Below, piece after piece: positions 39,201 to 54,917 of a DNA stretch of 64,000 nt. Positions within the stretch are counted from its first letter, which is position 1; each line of letters opens with the position of its first letter. Location: NCBI RefSeq assembly GCF_030704535.1, contig NC_081818.1, positions 27,665,501-27,729,500 on the forward strand, written 5' to 3'. A model generated the notes under the pieces. That model was not told the DNA's origin, made no database searches, and saw nothing but the letters and a program-made list of their open reading frames with translations. The position numbers were made by a program, and so were the translations under genes. The DNA is from Vitis vinifera. Lineage: Eukaryota > Streptophyta > Magnoliopsida > Vitales > Vitaceae.

Positions 39201-41746
39201 GAAATGGTTTATCAACTTGGAGTTGGAAGGCCCTGTTGATGAGCTTGCCTTGAAGCATAAAAGAGGGGAATAAGAATAAGTTATAGGATTGATATATACG
39301 TGAGTGTGTACGGCAAGATAGAAAAAGTTTCATGTGAAACAACGAGAGAAATCAAAAGGAAGAAAAAATAGACATAGAATGAACTGATAGAAAAAAAGCA
39401 TTTTTTTATCTGAACATTCATTGATATATATTTAAAAATACAAATGAAGAATGAGGAATCCTTCCAAAATTTACAAAATCTAATCAAAAGAAGAGATAGA
39501 GAAAAACCTATACATAACCAAAGTACCCTACACAACTATACAAGGAGAGGCAACTCAATACTCCACACGGGGCTAACCATCTCCTACAGAATGACCTAAA
39601 TCAAAGCTCCTCTCTTTACAAAAAAAAATCAGCAACATTATTATTAGAACAAGGAAACCAAGAGAAATACAGTCTAAGACACATACAACAACTAATATTT
39701 GACGAAGCCACCCATCATACCTCCAAGGCCCTCTTTCTAATTTAGTCACCCAAGATAATAATATGGCAGAGTCCCCTTCCACCTATAGGTTAGAAAGGCT
39801 AAGAGCCATGGCTTGTAGCAAGCCCTCTCAAGGGCTTAAAATCTCTACCTTGGTGGCTAAACCTTCTCCTGCTGGTTTTGAAAAAGCTCTAACCACAATA
39901 CCATTGATCTCTGATCAGCCCTCATATTCCTAATTACCCTGGGTATCCCCATAACACACCCATCAAATTTTAATGAACCCACTGAAGGAAGAACCCAACT
40001 AAGGAGCAGTTTCCTTTTTAATCCTTTTGATTTCCATACCTTGTTAATCCTTTTGAACCCAACTAGCCATCCAAAAACACATTGAATAATCACTGGTTAT
40101 CAGCTATTGCTCAAAATAATATCTGGTTTTTCTTATTATTGAAACTGAAGCAGAATTAGGGCCCATTAGAAGGGTTTCTATATGTCAATCGTTCATTGTT
40201 TTTGAGAGAGATGAAGGTTACTGTAAAAGCCCAAAAAAAAAGGACCAAGCCCTACATGGAATATAGGGCATTGATGGCATCGTGCGCAAAACTTTATTGG
40301 GAAAAAAAAAATGCCAGCATTCATGCATGTTCTGAATATGTGGTAGCAGATGGCTTTGCCTAAAGAGAATCATAATCAAGGTTAGTAACTTCTTTATCAA
40401 TGGGGTCAACCTCTCTTTGAACATTGGAGCATTTGTCTTGATTGTTATTGGTCTACAATTGAAGAAATTGTAATTTACTATTCAGTTATGATAGGTCTAT
40501 CTAAAATCATAGCCCAACCTGACCTGCTTTTTCATAGGGATAATGCATTTTAATTGCAGTCCTTCCCTCCCATGTTCTTTAGCCTCTATCATGGTTTTGA
40601 TTTCAACATTTATACAAGGATGGGCCTGAACCCCTAACCTTATCTTTTTGAAAAATTTAAAATCTAAATAAATGAACATGTGTAAGTTATTCTAGTACAA
40701 CTCAATGTTTTTAAGTCATGGGACACTTAAATAACCAGCAAACATTCAACCCATCGGGGTAACCCAATTGGTCAGGACAAGTAATGAAAAGTGTGGTCCC
40801 AGTAAGTGGCACATGGTTCTAAGTTTGAATCCTGCCACTGATGATACACTGAATTTACCCGGTGCTGGTTGTTGCGGGGCAGTTAGCACCCCGAGATTTG
40901 GGTCCCCATGAAGAGTCCTAAGGGATTGGCCATGGAAGGTTCCCCGGTTATCAAAAAAAAAAAAAAACCAGCCAACATTCAGCAATTAGACTACCAAAGA
41001 AAAGGAACAGACAACTGCATGAAATTTCTACCAAAAAAAGGCCATGGTAGAATAGCATAAAGCTATAGGAAATGCAGGATCTTCAGACAACAACTTGTAA
41101 AATATAGTTCCCCACCATCAAAGGGCATTTTGTGCCAATATATAAACAAGACTCAGTTATGCACCAATATGTTAGTAAAATCTCCAATTTGTGTTCATCA
41201 AATGTTTTAAAGATAGCACTAATCTCCAATGAAAAACAATTACAAATTTTACATCTTGGACTGTCTTTACAATAGTTTTCTCACCAATAAATTATCTAAT
41301 ACTGAAACTAAAAAATAATAAAGAAAGAAAGAAAGAAATAATTCCATAATAGATTGTGCTACAACATTTACCTCCCCTGAGGCAATGGAAGCTTCTCCAC
41401 CAGGAATGATCAAAGTTGAACTAGAAGATGGAGGCAAGTTCTGAGTTTCTAGCTCATCATCGGTGTTCCAATCAATGCTGTCACTCTCTTCTCCAGAGAT
41501 ATTCCCATCCTAGACAAATTGGTAGATATCGCAATAAGAAAGAAAGTGGAATCACATTTTATAGGAATATATCAATTGTGATAAAATGATTTGCTTTCAG
41601 TGTATTGGCAGATTCACCAACTTTTCCCAAGCATACCAGTTGATTCAATTTAGAAAATCAGCAATTAATGGTTAACAGAAAAAGGATGCCAAAATGAACG
41701 TATGGATGAAAATAAAATTAAAATGAAAAGAGAAAAGAAATACCAT
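33283..41746 (-). CDS. DRM-type de novo DNA (cytosine-5) methyltransferase
   Basis: Nine minus-strand exons join to 602 aa: 41746-41744 (ATG only), 41509-41372, 39248-39149, 39065-39019, 37590-37453, 36404-36305, 34957-34857, 34680-33934 and 33717-33283. Two UBA domains are seen: SKLINHFMGMGFSEKMVVKA (about 60-100) and KKLLFLADMGYTVEEASIAM (about 160-205). The catalytic half has the rearranged motif order that names the family: the late motifs come first (DEPIRLPNPMVGFGVP, PPYFYYENVALAPKGVW, EPDEVEMLLGFPRNHTRGGG, RYKSLGNSFQVDTVAYH), then motif I (SLFSGIGG, near 481) and motif IV with the catalytic Cys (GGSPCNNLAG, near 562). DRM2 places methylation in all sequence contexts in RNA-directed DNA methylation (established). 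The protein is close to the usual length and all key residues are present. The third, N-terminal UBA known from Arabidopsis DRM2 is not visible. Introns hold several LINE and SINE insertions. Confidence 0.94.
35907..36030 (+). mobile_element. SINE-like fragment in DRM intron
   Basis: GAGGGCTGGCTCAAGGGGCA, then a long G run, then GGTTCCAGGTTCAAGTTG (RNA polymerase III B-box-like), a (TG)n run and ATCAAAAAACTAAAACAAAAAAA resemble a tRNA-derived SINE with an A-rich tail. No clear target duplication was found. A second B-box-like phrase (GGTTTGATTCC) with an A-rich tail lies at about 36155-36200 and may be another fragment. Confidence 0.4.
37716..38040 (-). mobile_element. LINE 3' fragment in DRM intron
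   Basis: The segment starts with a T run on the plus strand (a poly(A) tail on the minus strand). The minus strand encodes, with stops and shifts, a peptide like LAPLCLFLTVWQERNSNFLK, which matches the C-terminal region of plant L1-type LINE ORF2 (consensus form APLCLFWTVWKERN). The 5' part is missing. Confidence 0.6.
38041..38565. other. AT-rich block with repeated TATCGG motifs in DRM intron
   Basis: Plus-strand text has AAATATCGGGTTTTGATGG, GGATATATCGAGATATTC and AAAATATCGGTAAGG within 90 bases, then long AT-rich DNA. It resembles an unclassified dispersed repeat. I see no boundaries, target duplication or coding sequence. Confidence 0.35.
38568..38800 (-). mobile_element. LINE 3' end in DRM intron
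   Basis: A T run (TTTTTTTTATCAG) at the left marks the poly(A) end on the minus strand. Just upstream in the element's direction, the minus strand encodes SLMSIIDFID followed by a stop and Leu-Gly, matching the end of LINE ORF2. The 3' UTR of the element follows. Confidence 0.6.
39402..40110 (-). mobile_element. Degenerate LINE with RNase H domain in DRM intron
   Basis: The left end has a T run (poly(A) on the minus strand). The minus strand shows two pieces of a LINE-type RNase H: SWVLPSVGSLKFDGCVMGIP (near 39930-39995, compare the usual PPxGxLKFNVDGA) and MEGDSAILLSWVTKLERGPW (near 39720-39782, compare VEGDS..V..W). Stops and frame changes separate them, so it is a dead copy. Confidence 0.75.
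40733..40983 (+). mobile_element. tRNA-derived SINE with 18-bp target duplication
   Basis: The element body is 40751-40965. Near its start is an A-box-like stretch (GGTAACCCAATTGGTCAGGA), followed by a B-box-like stretch (AGTTTGAATCCTGCC). A conserved tail (GGGTCCCCATGAAGAG, GGTTCCCCGGTTATC) ends in a run of about 13 A. It is flanked by near-identical 18-bp direct repeats, AACCAGCAAACATTCAAC at 40733-40750 and the same with two changes at 40966-40983. Pol III boxes, an A tail and a long target duplication are the signs of a SINE moved by a LINE. It is antisense to the DRM gene. Confidence 0.88.
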
Positions 41747-42448
41747 TTCTCAGCTATCAGTTTGGCCAAAGTTAAGGTTCCAATCTGTCCAAGAGAAACA
41801 TGAAGAACTACACAAAGTTAAACCATAAAAGTAAGGAAGAACATCAAGGGCATTTGTTAAACTTTAAACACCCCATATGCTTCCTAGAAAAAGAGGGATC
41901 CAACAACTAATGGCTTTTAGCAAGAAACTGAAGAGGTATGACACTAGGATATTCTAATTAGAAAAAAAGAAAAAAAAAAAAAAGAGAAAAAGATACCAGG
42001 ATATTCAGATTATTCCAGAACACAGGACATTAGTTAGTTTCCATAGACAGCAGAATCTTTTCCCAAAAACATGGAAGCAAAGTTGAACTAGAATACTTCC
42101 TATCTTGGAAACCCAGGTCAGGTTGGAGTAGGTGGCATGTTTTAAGAACATGATAGAAATATTTTTATTTCTTGCTCTAAGCCTGTGGGCTATGTTGATG
42201 CCAATGCTAATAAAATAGAAATTTCAACCTTGTTATACGGTGTTAAGGAGGCTGCTATCCTTAAATTCAGGCAAGTGCAGGGTGGAGGAGACTAGAAAGA
42301 CCACCCAGGATCCCTGATGCAGTGTAGTGAAAAGTTTTTGTGGCATTAGAAATCCTAGGCTAATTTGGACTAAGTTGCCTACTGCTAGATATTTTCCTTT
42401 TTCATTTTTACTCTTCCTAATATATAGGATTGCTATGTTTTTGGTGTT

Positions 42449-44660
42449 TTTTTTTTATGATAGGCAATAAAGAGTATATATTTAAAGACATCTAAAAGGA
42501 GGTGTACCAAGGTACATACAATGTATACAATAGCCGCTTAGGCTAATCAAGGAAAAAAAATGCAAAAAGGAATCTCTCTTCTTCCTTGAAGCTCAACCGC
42601 ACTACAAAATCAATCATAGCCAAAGAATGGTTCTGCTAATATGTACATCTTAACTCAACATAAAATCAGATTTGGTTGCTTGGGCTGACTTCTCGGCATC
42701 ATTAAATGTCCTTCTGTTTCTTTCTTTCCATAGAGTCCAAAATAAACACAAGGGGGTGGTGCCCAAAGCTTTTTCCCATTTCTTTCCAACAAATGAAAAA
42801 AAGAATCTCTCTCAATACTTGAATGTCAACCGTTATACAAAATCAATCATAGCTAAAGAATGGTCTTGCTACTCTATGTACATCTTAATCCAACACAAAA
42901 ATACAGACATAAAATCATATTTGATTTTTTGGTTCGACTGCACATCATTTTTTTTATAGATAATCCAACTGCGTGTCATCATTAAATGTCCTCCTGTTTC
43001 TTTCTTTCCATAGAGTCCAATATAAACACCAGCACTCAAAGTTGTTTTCCACTTTTTGCCAACAAATGAACCATGTCAACTCAACAAATTCCATTTAACT
43101 GACGAGTGCATGACCCAAACCACTCCTAAAGTAGAGAGGATCAACCATTATAGCATTCTTGCTTTGGGACAATGAAGAAGCAATTAATCCTCCGACTCTT
43201 CCTTGCTTTTGCATAAGAAACATCTATTCAGCAAAAACTAGCCTCTCCTTTTGAGTTGATCAACTGTCAAAATTCTGCCTCATGCCATTTCCCAAGAAAA
43301 GAAGCCTGCCTTCATAGGAACCCATGAGCACCATACTATGCTTGCTGGGAAAGGCTCTCTACCTCTCTGGTTTAAGGAGTCATGGAGGGAACTAACGGAG
43401 AAATTATCACACTTGGTGTTTAACTTTATGTTTTTATTTATTTAGATTTTTTATCCTTTTACATTTCCTCTTTATTCTCATATTTGTCTTCATGTTTTGA
43501 TTAAGATTATAACTGTTTCCCCATTCATTCTAGGACTATAAATTTTATAGATATCTATGACTAAATTCTAGAGATTATTGCTTAGTTGCAATATATATAG
43601 GCAAACACAAACTACGATAGAAAAGCACCTTCCAAAAAGGGTACACTCTATGTAAATAGGGGATATACAAGAGGGACACAATATATGTAAATAGGGGATA
43701 TACAAGAGGTACACAATAAAGGAGCACCAAACTGCCCACCTAAAAAAAGGCCAGCAGAGCTAAATTAGCTATCTTCAGTTTAGATTATCAATGAACCCCA
43801 ATAATGTACAACAATCCATATCCAGTTAAACTCTAGACCATTTCCAAAGGAATTTAATGAATATCTATTTTAGCTTTTGATCTAAATGTTTTTCACTGTA
43901 AAAAATTCAATCATTTCACTCTCTTCAAATGCACCAAAACAAGTATATAGGAGTCAACATCCAAACCTTCTTTCACTGCTTATCAGACCTCCCAACAAAA
44001 GATCTTTAACTGAGAAAGGAAAAACCATTGCACTGAACAATGCAAGCAACATATCCCATAATTGTTTGGATCTATTGCAATGCATTAAGATATGATAGGC
44101 CAATTCTTCACCAGTTTTACAAAGATTACACCTGTTAACCTGCATGTATCCTCTTGTCATGAGCATATCAATATGAAGATTTTCCCCAATACTGCCTCCC
44201 AGGCAAAAAAAAAAAACATGTTCTCAATGGGGCACCAAAACCCCACACTCATTGAACAGGAAACAGAATCCTCTCCTCATTACATAAGGAAGAATAAAAG
44301 GATTTCACATGGAATAACCCTTTACTTTCCTCTTTCCTATGTAAAGAATGCTCCACTGCTCCTTGAACTATCACAATATTTGTAAGCTCAAAAACTAGCC
44401 CATTTCCTCCATTTCCCAGTGTAGAAGTGGCTAGAAAAATGAAAGGGCCAACGGCCACCATTTGCCTCTAACTTTCAGAAACCTGCTACTCCAATACCTC
44501 TGGAAACTGCCAGGCTAAACAACATGGTTAAGATCTTTTTCAAGGGTCTCTTCTCCACCTTTTATCTGACTAGAATAACAAAAATCGAAGCTCTCAGGCC
44601 GAACAATTTTCACCCAATCCTAATTTCTTTCCAAATTGCCACAACAATGGTTTCTCTCAC
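42449..44660 (-). mobile_element. 5'-truncated LINE in the DRM leader intron
   Basis: A T run at 42449 marks the 3' end on the minus strand. Reading leftward from about 44660, the minus strand gives pieces of LINE ORF2: GLFHVKSFYSSLCNEE (near 44280-44330), the zinc-binding region NRCNLCKTGEELAYHILMHC (near 44060-44130), VFPFSVKDLLLGG, and later antisense matches to PLCLFWTLWKERN at 42700-42760 and again at about 42990-43030. Stops and shifts are many. The stretch 43630-43710 repeats a 38-bp phrase (TGTAAATAGGGGATATACAA) typical of LINE 3' UTRs. The region is probably more than one overlapping insertion. Confidence 0.75.
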
Positions 44661-45690
44661 CTCTTGAGTGCACTAACCTCCATCAACCTTTACATGATCT
44701 TCTTTTCTAGGGTTGATTTTAATTTATTTGGCAAAACATTTAGTAGAAAATTCAAACATCTAGTGTTGTTTTTACTGTCCAAACATGAATTCAGAAAAAA
44801 AAAAAAAAAAAAAAAATCTGAACCAAATTCAAGCAAACAAAAAAAGTACACAGTTTTCTCATCTAGAGATTATTACAGCCAATGAGACTGGCATTTCACC
44901 ATTTTACACAAGTTCTCATGACCATCCACTTCAAACTTAATTTGGTCCATAGTGGAGATCTGCCCTGATGATTGATAAAGCTTACTCACACATTTCATCT
45001 CCTTCATTGATTATGAACCTTCTTTGAAGACCATTTAGGCCAGCACAAAAAAGAAATTGTTGGTGTTTTAATTCAAAATTGAAACCAGGTAGGAGCCACA
45101 TTGTGATCCAAAAGTTTTCTTGATCAGAAAACTAACCTCCCTTTTTCTTTCTTGGCTCCAAGCACCAAAAATTTCAACCTAATTAGATACTGTCCGATCA
45201 ATGGTTATATTTCAACACAGTCCTTCAGCCTTATTATTCTGAGAAAATTCAGCCCCTCTGAAGACCATTAGACTCTAACTTCAACATATCAAATCCAGAA
45301 AAACCTTAAAATATTAAATAAATAAATAAAAACCCTAAACCCTGTTTAAATGATGAGAAACATAAATGAAACAACCACAAAACATCACCAACAGAACTAC
45401 TATGACACAACAAAGAGACTCCAAACCCCAGTTTGGTCAAGGACGAAATGCACGAACAGAAAAGAAATCAAAATTCCGAAATCTCGGACTTCCCATTATC
45501 CGTAAAACCAGAACCACAAAGAAGAGGAAAAATTTGTCAAAAATTCATTTTCCTTTCCTTCTGTTAGCTTTCTCAGAAACCAAACAACAAGAAACAGCTT
45601 CAGTTAAAAAGAAGAACAACGATACAGACAAGAACCAATATTTCAAATAATGAACAAACAGAATCAGCTCAATAACAAAAGCAAGCTCAC

Positions 45691-46080
45691 CTCACTGTAA
45701 AACCAAACCGTCTGATCCCAAACCTACATTCAATAATCACGATAATGTGCTTCGTTTCTGCAAAAAAACAAACATCTCAAATAGTGAAAAAGAAAAGAAA
45801 AGAACAGACAATCAAGACTGTTCGGACAAAAATGAAGAGCTTGGCCAAAAAAAAATGCTAGAAGTGAAGGTCAAAATTAAAGAAAAAGCAGAGAAAGACC
45901 ATGCATGGAGAGGATGGAAAATCCAGAGCGAGAGTCTAGAGAGAGATTGGGTTGCCGGTGGGAGTCGAGGAATCCATGAAATAAAACCGAGAAGCGCTGA
46001 GAGAGAGAGAGAGAGGAGGAATCGCACTTTAGAGCGCGAGGAGACGGAGCCCTTTTTCTTCAGAAACGGTCCATTAAACA
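45691..46080 (-). other. Probable DRM 5' untranslated exon
   Basis: On the minus strand this segment has a pyrimidine-rich leader with a (TC)n run (45999-46016) and ends with a strong donor, GAG|GTGAGC, at 45691/45690. It would splice about 3.9 kb to the acceptor TTGGACAG|ATTGG at 41784, in the exon that carries the ATG at 41746-41744. The plus-strand frame over this region is antisense and not convincing as a gene. A TATAAAA-like motif lies near 46157-46165. The link is inference from splice signals. Confidence 0.5.
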
Positions 46081-48004
46081 CACCAAACACTACGCGCCAC
46101 GGTCGAAATTTCATTCTACTCGCTGTGTTGTCGCTAAAAATCATAAATACTTTTAATTTTATAAAATTATTATTATAAAAAAAATTATAACCAATTTCAG
46201 TTTAAATAATTGAGTCATGTGGACCGTTCAAAAAATAATTCTCTCTTAAAATCGATGCTGACTTGAGTTAAGTTTTTCAAATTTATTTACTCAATCATGG
46301 AGAGTATATGAAATTTTCATACTCGAGAGTGTATAACATTGCTCATTATTTTATGCAAATCTGACAAAGAACTCTGTCCTTGTAAAATTGGGAATTTTTT
46401 ATTTTTATTTTTAGGAATTTTAAAATCCTGTAGGCATTTAAGGTGTGATTGGATGTGAAAAAATTATTAAAATAAGGGGGTTATTCTACCATATATAACG
46501 CATCATATATTTTGATCTCATTCTATAGTCTCTTCCAATAAGGATGGGACACGTGTAGAGGTTATTCTGTAATAAAATGTTTTACCTTTTGATCGTTCAA
46601 GACGAAGTTTAGGAATGGTAGTGGATAATCACAAATTTTAATTTTCAACATTCATATAAGTGAATTGCATCATGGTGAACAAAGACATGAGACGAGGAAT
46701 CGCCTTCTAACAAAAATGCTCGCCCTTGACCGCTTCCTAATTTTAGGGCACATGCGTTCAGTGGCAAAGGAAAAGGCTAGATGAAAAATGGACATCCTGT
46801 TTTGGAAAATGGCTCCTGATATCAACGTCTTTTGCCCGAAGTATTGCTAGTTTTTAAAAAACAAAGCCCCCCGCTCGGTAACACTCTACACATTTTTCTT
46901 GAATTGAATTTGGATTAAATATGATCTTATTCAAATTAAATTCAAATCCTAATAAATAAATTATTTTTATAGAACAAGAAATTGACCTAATTATGTTTAT
47001 TACTCTAATAAATAAGTTCATACATAATTTATTTAAAATATGATTCTAAATAAATAAACTAATTAACTTATAAACATCTTTGATTGAAAAAATTGTTAAT
47101 CAAAATTATGCACACGAGTAAAAAAATTAAGAAAAACATAAAATTTTAATGTGATTTGATGATTAATGTGATCCTTATATCTATGAAATGTACTAAAGAG
47201 TGCATTTAATAATGATTTTAGAAAATGTTTCTAATTTTTTTAACGCTTAAATTTTTTTATTTTTCAAGTATTAAAGATGCTAAAAACGCTTTCTACAATC
47301 TTTGCAAACACTCTTTAACACTCAATAATTTACTAATAAAAAAAATTATAATAATAAAACTCTCGAATAAAACCCTCTCAATTACGATCACATTATCTAT
47401 GAAACAAAATCATAAAACATAAAATGATTAAATATATAATTGAACTCAATCCCCAACATCAGGGAAAAAAAAAAAACAACACTAATCTAGGCTTTACAAT
47501 TCAACAAAATTAATCATGTTTAATTTTGATAATTGAAAAACCTTCTGCCAAACCTTGTGACTCTCCATGACCATCCAAACATCAAGGTGATGACCATCCA
47601 ATAACAACCAACACAGAATGAATTCAAGGTTTAATACTTAAATCATATTTAGATTTATATTTTTAATCCAATTATCATTCAAATCGTGTTTGAATCCACC
47701 TATTTAATCCAATGTATGCTTTAACACAAAACAAACTCGAATTGCCACCCCTGCTGCATTTGATCCTGGAAAGATGCTAAGCAAGCTAGCTGTGTACACT
47801 CGACTGAAAATAATATGAAGATTACAAAAGATCCACTTAGCGCTGTTACGATACGTACACAGCGAGCGATGATTCATCAGTTGGAAGTGTTTGTCGAAAA
47901 ATAAAAAATAAAAAACAAACAGGGGGTGTTTCTAATTTTCAGAGAACATGCAAGACAAACATGGAACACAGTTACAGTTACACCATAACGTTGAAGATAG
48001 ATGT
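46081..48004. other. Intergenic DNA between the DRM leader and the kinase
   Basis: AT-rich DNA with no gene-like frame. The last few hundred bases (about 47750-48004) should contain the kinase 3' UTR on the minus strand. Runs of A and T around 46980-47480 are of low complexity. Confidence 0.6.
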
Positions 48005-52247
<4,243 letters not shown>

Positions 52248-53585
52248 ATAGGTGAAGAGCAACAGAAGCAAGATGTTTGCTCTTTCTTAAAAGAGGCAAT
52301 CAATATCAAAGAGAATCAATTTAACAACCTAAACAAAAAATGGGAAAACTATAGATTAGACATCATGAAATATAACAATATCAACAATTCAATGCAATAT
52401 GAAGAAAAAAATCACAGTTAAATACACATATAACATCATGGAAATCCTTCAACTCAGCAAACTTGTCACCACTAGTTGATGCATGTCATAGTTATGAAGC
52501 TTCCAAACCAAAGATCAACACATCTAAAATTCCCATATCAGCAGAATCCTAACTGACTCCAATACAAACAATAGGCGAAGTGAGGTTTTAACTCCTTGTT
52601 ACGATAAAACACAGAATTCTTGTCTTTTTTTCTTCTAAAATTAGACCAACTAAAGATAAGCCCATGCGCATCTGTCAGGCCCTCAAATGTCAGCAAATAA
52701 CTTAAGCCAAAATAGCTTAATATCCATTTAAGGACAAGTATAAGAGTTCAACATAGTTGAACCTGTTAAAGAATAGAGAAATATTGGAAGATAATCATTA
52801 CAAAAATGGAGCATTTCCATTCTTCACTTGATCTTTGGTAAAACAAATTAGCTGATATTCCGGTAGGAAAAATAATTGCAGTCATTCAAAACTTCGTTGC
52901 TGAATTTAAGCTGGGGCAAAAGTTTATATTATTAAAATTTCAATCAGATACCAGGAAGTGCACCAGTAGCAACTTCATAGCGATCACCAAAATTTCAGAA
53001 AAGAGTTTGGAAACTAAAAATACCATGCGTAAAGAAAGACAAAGAAGTTTACTAATCTTTCTCCATTTCTTATCATATTGGCAGTGCTCTTGTTCCCTTT
53101 TTCTTTGTGTGAATCTAAGTGTAAAGAGCTTACGACATTTCCGGTAAGGTAACGACGCAACCATCACTCACATTCTGTCATATAAAACGCTATCATCAAT
53201 TCATCATTTCTCTTCCCTCCAATGATAAATCATTAGGCATTATAATAGACGCATTTCTCTGATTTAGGAGACTAGTCACTACATTACTGAAGCAAACTCA
53301 CGAAGACAACACGGTGGGCACAAAGCTCTCACCAGAACAAAACCAATAACCGCAACCGTCTGTTTGGTTACCGGAAAAACCGAGTAAAAGAAAAAGAGGA
53401 CATTGAAGTAAACCAAATGGCAGCATTAGCTTCAGTTAAGTAGAGGCTCTGCCATTCTCCTAATAAATCATAATCCAAAACTCCAATCTGCATTTTTCTT
53501 TCTTCTCCGCTTTCTCAGCAACCAAATGGAGCACTTAACCCTAAAAACGTCGACACCAGTTAAAAGACGACTTGAAGAGGCGTAC

Positions 53586-53740
53586 CTGTAGCTATAACTC
53601 CCTCACATTTTGCAAAATCAATCGCTAGTTTCGAAGCATTCCTTCCAAACAGTGTGAAAAGAAAAAGAGAGAAAACCCTAAGAATGTCTTTCAGCGAGAA
53701 AGCGAGAGAAAACGAGTCTTGGAGTTTCAGAGATCTTTCC
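53586..53740 (-). other. Kinase 5' untranslated exon (approximate)
   Basis: The minus strand has a strong donor, GCTACAG|GTACGCC, at 53586. It probably splices to an acceptor near 52289, just upstream of the kinase ATG. The 5' end of the exon is not defined by a clear TATA box; the value given is an estimate. Confidence 0.5.
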
Positions 53741-54607
53741 TACGGTTTTTGACTAAACGAGACCCCCTTCTCTCTGTTTCTGATTCTGATTCTGATACAC
53801 CAGAGCGGACCCCAAACAGTTTTGTTAAATTCACTTAAGAGGCAGTTCTGAGGTCCGTCCTTGCAAGCGGTTCTGAGTTGAAACGTGGCAGTCAGTGGTT
53901 GGATGTCTCAGAGACCGGCTGTTGACTGGAGACCCGCTTAGAGAGATGTTTAGCTTGAGGGTGCCATGATTAATTCTATTTTAAAAATACAAATTAAGAA
54001 TATGTAACATTTTTTTTTCTGAAAAAAATAAAAAAATATTTTAATATAAGAAATAATAATTAATATTTTTAGAATTTAATGGACCGACATATTTTAATAT
54101 AAGAAAAAAAATAACATTTCATATAAAAAGTTTCTACCTCATGGAAATTGATACCGAAAAAATAAAACAAAAATTAAAGATAACGATTTGTATGCTCTGT
54201 GCCATGTTGGAATTCGTGTCTATGTGGCAACCCCGGTACTTTTATGTTATTTTATCTTATTTTTTCTAGTATAAAAATGCATTATGAAGATAAAATACTA
54301 GGAAGAGATATGTAGAATATCATAAAAAATGTAATTTTATTAGTGAAAATATGGTTACAAATAATAACCAATTCAATTGAACTCTCAAAATTATTTATAA
54401 GTAAAAATACGATTGGTATATTTAAATACATGTTTTCTTTATATCTTAAGATTTTTACGGGATTTAGCAAATAAGGACTACAACAAAATGGTTGATCCAA
54501 ATAAAATTTGAGGCATGGTAAAGAAAAATAACGATTTTTGAAAGAAATGTCACATAAGATACTCATTGTAATATGTCAAGTGGATAAATTTATGTTAGGA
54601 AAAGCTT

Positions 54608-54917
54608 AGGTTATGTTTGACTATGGGAAAGTATTGAGGAAATAAAAAAGTGTTAAAGAATATGATTTTTTTACGTTTGGTTTCATAATAGAAAATATAA
54701 AAAAAAATCAAATATAATTAAAATTTATCCAAACTTTATATATTTTTAAATTATTTAATCTTTATATGATAAAGAAAAAATAAGCTTGAAGAAGCATATA
54801 AAAATAATTTATTAAGTTTAAATCTATTTTATTTATTTATTTTTCTTATACTTTTCCTTTTTATTTTATTTCCTTCACGTTTTCCTTAAGATATTTTATA
54901 AACAAAACATAACCTTA
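54608..54917. mobile_element. MITE copy A with AGGTTATGTTT inverted ends
   Basis: The left end reads TTAGGTTATGTTTG and the right end is the reverse complement (CAAAACATAACCTTA). The interior includes ATATAATTAAAATTTATCC, AAATTATTTAATC and TATAAAAATAATTTATTAAG, which recur in the copies near 57.2-57.8 kb. It is about 310 bp long with no coding frame. The superfamily is not certain. Confidence 0.7.

Noticed and set aside
40751..40840. Possible tRNA gene (A- and B-box-like)
   Set aside because: The cloverleaf cannot be completed, and the unit continues into an A-tailed SINE flanked by target duplications.
45747..46178. Plus-strand frame of 143 codons
   Set aside because: It is rich in Lys, Glu and Arg from a purine-rich stretch and lies opposite the probable DRM leader exon. 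No domain is visible.
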